From Candidatus Sulfotelmatobacter sp. (GTDB lineage Bacteria; Acidobacteriota; Terriglobia; Terriglobales; Acidobacteriaceae): 8,746 bases of DNA. Positions within the stretch are counted from its first letter, which is position 1, and each line of letters opens with the position of its first letter. Positions 6,511-8,746 of this stretch are shown piece by piece. Made by a program: the position numbers and the translations under genes. Below the pieces are notes generated by a model. The model saw only the letters and a program-made list of their open reading frames with translations, searched no databases and had not been told where the DNA came from. The stretch covers positions 1 to 8,746 of the forward strand of contig JASHRE010000553.1 of NCBI GenBank assembly GCA_030037515.1, given 5' to 3'.

Positions 6511-6516
6511 TATGCT
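6511..6516 (+). promoter_or_regulatory. Possible -10 element before the aminotransferase
   Basis: TATGCT matches four of six -10 bases and lies 12 bp before the ATG at 6529. Transcription would start near 6523, giving an almost leaderless mRNA, consistent with the lack of a Shine-Dalgarno. No convincing -35 is seen. Partly matching GGTGGGTA (6506-6513) and TGCCTACC (6521-6528) flank it as an imperfect dyad. Confidence 0.3.
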
Positions 6517-6528
6517 AGTCTGCCTACC

Positions 6529-7731
6529 ATGGCTGATGCGACTTCTGCCCCGCCCAAGCATTTCCTCAGCGCCAGGGTCGAGCACTTCACCGAGTCGGTC
6601 ATTCGCGAGATGACACGCCAGGCCATGCTTCACGGTGCGGTGAATCTTGCCCAGGGATTTCCCGATTTCCCCGCTCCTCCCGAAATCAAACAAGCCGCGC
6701 AGCACGCTGTCGCCCGCGATATCAATCAATACGCGATCACCTGGGGCGCGAAAAATTTGCGCAATGCGATTGCGCGCCAGATGAAGGCGTGGCAAGGAAT
6801 CGAGCTCGACCCGGAAAAAGAAGTCACCGTTTGCTGCGGGTCGACCGAGGCGATGATTTCGACCCTGCTGGCCGTCTGCAATGCCGGCGACGAGGTCGTG
6901 ATCTTCGAACCATTCTACGAAAATTATGGGCCCGACGCGGTGCTGAGCGGCGCGAAGCCGAAATTCGTGAGGCTCCGCCCGCCGGCAAACGCCTTGGGGG
7001 AATGGACATTCGACGAAATAGAACTCCGACGCGCCTTTCACCGGCACACAAAAGCGATCATCCTGAACACGCCGAATAATCCCACCGGCAAGGTTTTCAC
7101 GCGAGCGGAACTCGAACTGATTCGCGACCTCTGCCTCGAATTTGACGTCCTCGCCATTACCGATGAAATTTACGAGCACATCATCTACGATGGCAGGGAA
7201 CACATTTCCATGGTGTCGCTTGACGGCATGCGCGACCGAACGGTCACCATCAACGGCATGTCGAAAACCTACAGCGTGACCGGATGGCGCGTGGGATGGG
7301 CGGTTGCGTCGGAGAAGATCACCAATGCGATTCGCAAGGTGCATGATTTTTTGACGGTCGGGGCGCCCGCTCCGCTGCAGGAAGCTGGTGCGACAGCGCT
7401 GTGCTTGCCCCCCGAGTACTACACGAAGCTGGCTAAGGGATACCGCATTCGCCGCGATCGTCTGATTCCCTCACTGATTGATGCGGGCTTCAAATGTTTT
7501 CTCCCGCGGGGCGCATATTACGTGATGACCGAAATTTCGGCCTTCGAATTCAAAGACGATGTGGCCTTCGCCGAATATCTGGTGCGGAAAGTTGGCGTGG
7601 CCTGCGTGCCGGGGTCGAGCTTTTATCGCGATCCGCGTGACGGAGCGCAGCAGGTGCGGTTTGCGTTCTGCAAAAAGCCGGAAACGCTGGACGAGGCTGC
7701 GCGACGGCTGGAAAAATTGCGGCAATCATGA
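6529..7731 (+). CDS. PLP-dependent aminotransferase, class I/II (methionine/kynurenine-type)
   Basis: This 400-aa fold-type I PLP enzyme would move an amino group between an amino acid and a 2-oxo acid in the cytoplasm. Early NLAQGFPDFPAPPEI resembles the kynurenine/methionine aminotransferase branch (YbdL- and KAT-like) rather than plain aspartate aminotransferase. Key residues are present: NPTG starting at Asn184, Asp212 and Tyr215 in DEIYEH for the cofactor, the Schiff-base Lys246 in GMSKTYSVTGWRVGW, and Arg377 in QVRFAF for the substrate carboxylate. The actual substrate cannot be read from sequence. ATG 6529 is chosen because an in-frame start at 6436 would overlap aspS by 50 bp and add 31 residues of non-family sequence. 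No Shine-Dalgarno is seen. The gene follows aspS by 43 bp without a terminator. Confidence 0.92.
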   Translation: MADATSAPPKHFLSARVEHFTESVIREMTRQAMLHGAVNLAQGFPDFPAPPEIKQAAQHAVARDINQYAITWGAKNLRNAIARQMKAWQGIELDPEKEVTVCCGSTEAMISTLLAVCNAGDEVVIFEPFYENYGPDAVLSGAKPKFVRLRPPANALGEWTFDEIELRRAFHRHTKAIILNTPNNPTGKVFTRAELELIRDLCLEFDVLAITDEIYEHIIYDGREHISMVSLDGMRDRTVTINGMSKTYSVTGWRVGWAVASEKITNAIRKVHDFLTVGAPAPLQEAGATALCLPPEYYTKLAKGYRIRRDRLIPSLIDAGFKCFLPRGAYYVMTEISAFEFKDDVAFAEYLVRKVGVACVPGSSFYRDPRDGAQQVRFAFCKKPETLDEAARRLEKLRQS

Positions 7732-7811
7732 TTGGGCCGCCAAGATTTGCCGCGCACTCGTAAAAATGAGGTCTCGAGCGATGCGTGTTTGTTCGAGGTC
7801 TTGCCGATGGC

Positions 7812-7832
7812 CAGTTGCCAATTGCTCGTTGC
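7812..7832 (+). repeat. Degenerate heptanucleotide tandem repeat
   Basis: Three consecutive 7-mers, CAGTTGC, CAATTGC and TCGTTGC, share the ending TTGC at the same register. The array lies just before the SDR gene. With only three imperfect copies it may be chance, or a remnant of a heptad-type intergenic repeat. Confidence 0.4.
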
Positions 7833-7837
7833 CGGTC

Positions 7838-7843
7838 GAGGGA
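7838..7843 (+). promoter_or_regulatory. Ribosome binding site for the SDR gene
   Basis: GAGGGA lies 5 nt before ATG 7849 and supports that start. A competing GAGGT (7795-7799) lies 7 nt before an in-frame ATG at 7807. Confidence 0.55.
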
Positions 7844-7848
7844 CATCA

Positions 7849-8601
7849 ATGCGGGGGCTGAAGGACAAGCGGGTATTGATCACGGGCGGTGCGAGCGGCA
7901 TCGGAGCGGCAACCGCGGCTCGCTTTTTCGAGGAAGGAGCGCGCGTCTGCGTGCTCGATCGCGACGAGAAAGCGTGCGAGCACATCAAGCAGAAACTGCC
8001 CGGCTTGGGCGAGGCCATCATTGCTGACGTAACCGATCTCATGCAGGTGGAAGCCGCATTTGCCGAGGCGATCCGGCTCATGGACGGTGTCGATGTGGTG
8101 GTCAACAATGCCGGGATCAGTATTCGCCACAAATTTCTCGACATCACTCCGGAAGAATGGGAGCGCGTGATTGCTGTGAATTTTACCGGCATGTTCTACG
8201 TCGCGCAAACCGCGGCGCGGCACATGTGGGAGCGCGGCAGCGGGGTGATATTGCAGACAGCTTCGACAAATGGAGTCATGGGGTATCCCTACTACGCTGA
8301 TTACAACGCGACCAAGGCGGGCGTCATCGAGTTGACGCGCTCGATGGCGCTCGAGCTCGCCCCAAAGGTGCGCGTATGCGCCGTCGCTCCGGGATACGTA
8401 TTGACTCCCATGCAGCGCGCTGAATATTCCGACGCCATGCTCGAGGAAGTAAACCGCAAGATTCCGCTTGGGCGCCATGCGACGCCGGAGGAAGTCGCAG
8501 CGCTCTTCGCATATCTCGCTTCCGGTGACGCAGCGTTTGCGACAGGCCACGTGTACACGCTGGATGGCGGCGAGACAGCTGGCGGATTAGCCAGCCGGTA
8601 A
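7849..8601 (+). CDS. Short-chain dehydrogenase/reductase (classical SDR)
   Basis: This 250-aa protein is a classical SDR, an NAD(P)-dependent oxidoreductase acting on an alcohol or carbonyl group. The cofactor motif TGGASGIG is at residues 12-19. Asp37 at the end of strand 2 favours NAD(H) over NADP(H). NNAG is at 86-89. The catalytic tetrad is complete: Asn111, Ser139, Tyr152 and Lys156 in the YxxxK motif. The end, TGHVYTLDGGETAGG, is typical of the 3-oxoacyl-ACP reductase / sugar or polyol dehydrogenase type. The substrate cannot be deduced. ATG 7849 is chosen because it puts the first beta strand at residues 7-11 and has GAGGGA 5 nt upstream. The frame is open back to TTG 7732, but the extra residues do not look like SDR sequence. 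It begins 117 bp after the aminotransferase stop. Confidence 0.93.
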   Translation: MRGLKDKRVLITGGASGIGAATAARFFEEGARVCVLDRDEKACEHIKQKLPGLGEAIIADVTDLMQVEAAFAEAIRLMDGVDVVVNNAGISIRHKFLDITPEEWERVIAVNFTGMFYVAQTAARHMWERGSGVILQTASTNGVMGYPYYADYNATKAGVIELTRSMALELAPKVRVCAVAPGYVLTPMQRAEYSDAMLEEVNRKIPLGRHATPEEVAALFAYLASGDAAFATGHVYTLDGGETAGGLASR

Positions 8602-8611
8602 CTTCTGTTGC

Positions 8612-8629
8612 CACGGATTCACGCGGATT
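8612..8629 (+). repeat. Short direct repeat downstream of the SDR gene
   Basis: CACGGATT (8612-8619) is followed at once by CACGCGGATT (8620-8629), the same unit with a CG insertion. Similar CACGGATT strings occur as scattered intergenic sequence in several bacterial groups, to my general knowledge. Copy number in this genome cannot be judged from one window. Confidence 0.4.
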
Positions 8630-8642
8630 TGCAACCCATCAA

Positions 8643-8681
8643 GATCCCTCGACTCGCGCAACCAGCGCGCTTGCTCGGGAT
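8643..8681. repeat. Palindromic, REP-like intergenic element
   Basis: ATCCC (8644-8648) pairs with GGGAT (8677-8681), and inside them CGCGC (8655-8659) pairs with GCGCG (8665-8669) around a 5-nt loop. The core resembles dispersed intergenic elements of the type GATCC(C/T)TCGACTCG...GGATGACA that I recognise from various genomes; this is familiarity, not a search result. No T-run follows, so it is not a clear terminator. Confidence 0.4.
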
Positions 8682-8708
8682 GACAATCTGTTGAATTACG
8701 GGCGGAAG

Positions 8709-8746
8709 ATGAACGCTACAGTCTTTCTTGGCGGCGGGCGCATCAC
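8709..8746 (+). CDS. N-terminus of a possible dinucleotide-binding protein (partial)
   Basis: ATG 8709 opens a frame that runs off the window edge and reads MNATVFLGGGRI with a following partial codon. A hydrophobic strand followed by GGG is how many NAD(P)-binding Rossmann proteins begin, including pyrroline-5-carboxylate reductase (ProC)-like enzymes. The purine-rich GGGCGGAAG directly before the ATG is a poor Shine-Dalgarno because the spacing is too short. The gene lies 107 bp after the SDR, in the same direction. Only 12 residues are visible, so the family is tentative. Confidence 0.5.
   Translation, partial: MNATVFLGGGRI

Noticed and set aside
6436..6528. Upstream in-frame start for the aminotransferase
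   Set aside because: It would overlap aspS by 50 bp and add 31 residues unlike the family; ATG 6529 fits the usual N-terminus.
6469..7344. 291-codon open frame on the - strand opposite the aminotransferase
   Set aside because: Same codon-register effect; Arg- and His-rich translation without family features.
7732..7848. N-terminal extension of the SDR back to TTG 7732
   Set aside because: Sequence is not SDR-like, and a good ribosome site precedes ATG 7849.
1..8746. Mobile elements, CRISPR array, phage or defence island
   Set aside because: No transposase, integrase, nuclease or regularly spaced repeats were seen on either strand; all long genes are housekeeping or general metabolism.

Overview
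The window is ordinary bacterial chromosome, moderately GC-rich, with low use of TTA, CTA and TCA codons. That bias explains the long antisense open frames. Gene content, protein style and the intergenic repeats fit an Acidobacteriota-like soil bacterium. This assignment is an inference from general resemblance; there is no rRNA or other decisive marker here.

Layout, left to right: (1) the last codons of an unidentified upstream gene; (2) lepA (elongation factor 4) on +; (3) a 421-bp convergent intergenic region with several hairpins, including one likely terminator; (4) dnaB (replicative helicase) on -, starting at TTG; (5) a 271-bp divergent region holding promoter-like elements and a spaced inverted repeat; (6) a small DUF1579-type protein of unknown function on +; (7) aspS (aspartyl-tRNA synthetase) on +, TTG start, good Shine-Dalgarno, perfect TATAAT; (8) a class I/II PLP aminotransferase; (9) a classical short-chain dehydrogenase/reductase; (10) a short region with repeat-like and palindromic sequence; (11) the first 12 codons of a gene that may encode a dinucleotide-binding protein.

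The genes span translation (lepA, aspS), replication (dnaB) and small-molecule metabolism (aminotransferase, SDR). aspS, the aminotransferase, the SDR and the last partial gene run in the same direction with gaps of 43, 117 and 107 bp. They could be partly co-transcribed, but nothing suggests a shared pathway. I found no mobile element, CRISPR array, phage gene, tRNA or defence system, and no clear sign of an undescribed multi-gene system. The points worth a second look are in the non-coding DNA: competing dyads over the aspS promoter, an inverted repeat between dnaB and the DUF1579 gene, very short leaders without Shine-Dalgarno sites, and small repeat-like elements near the right end.
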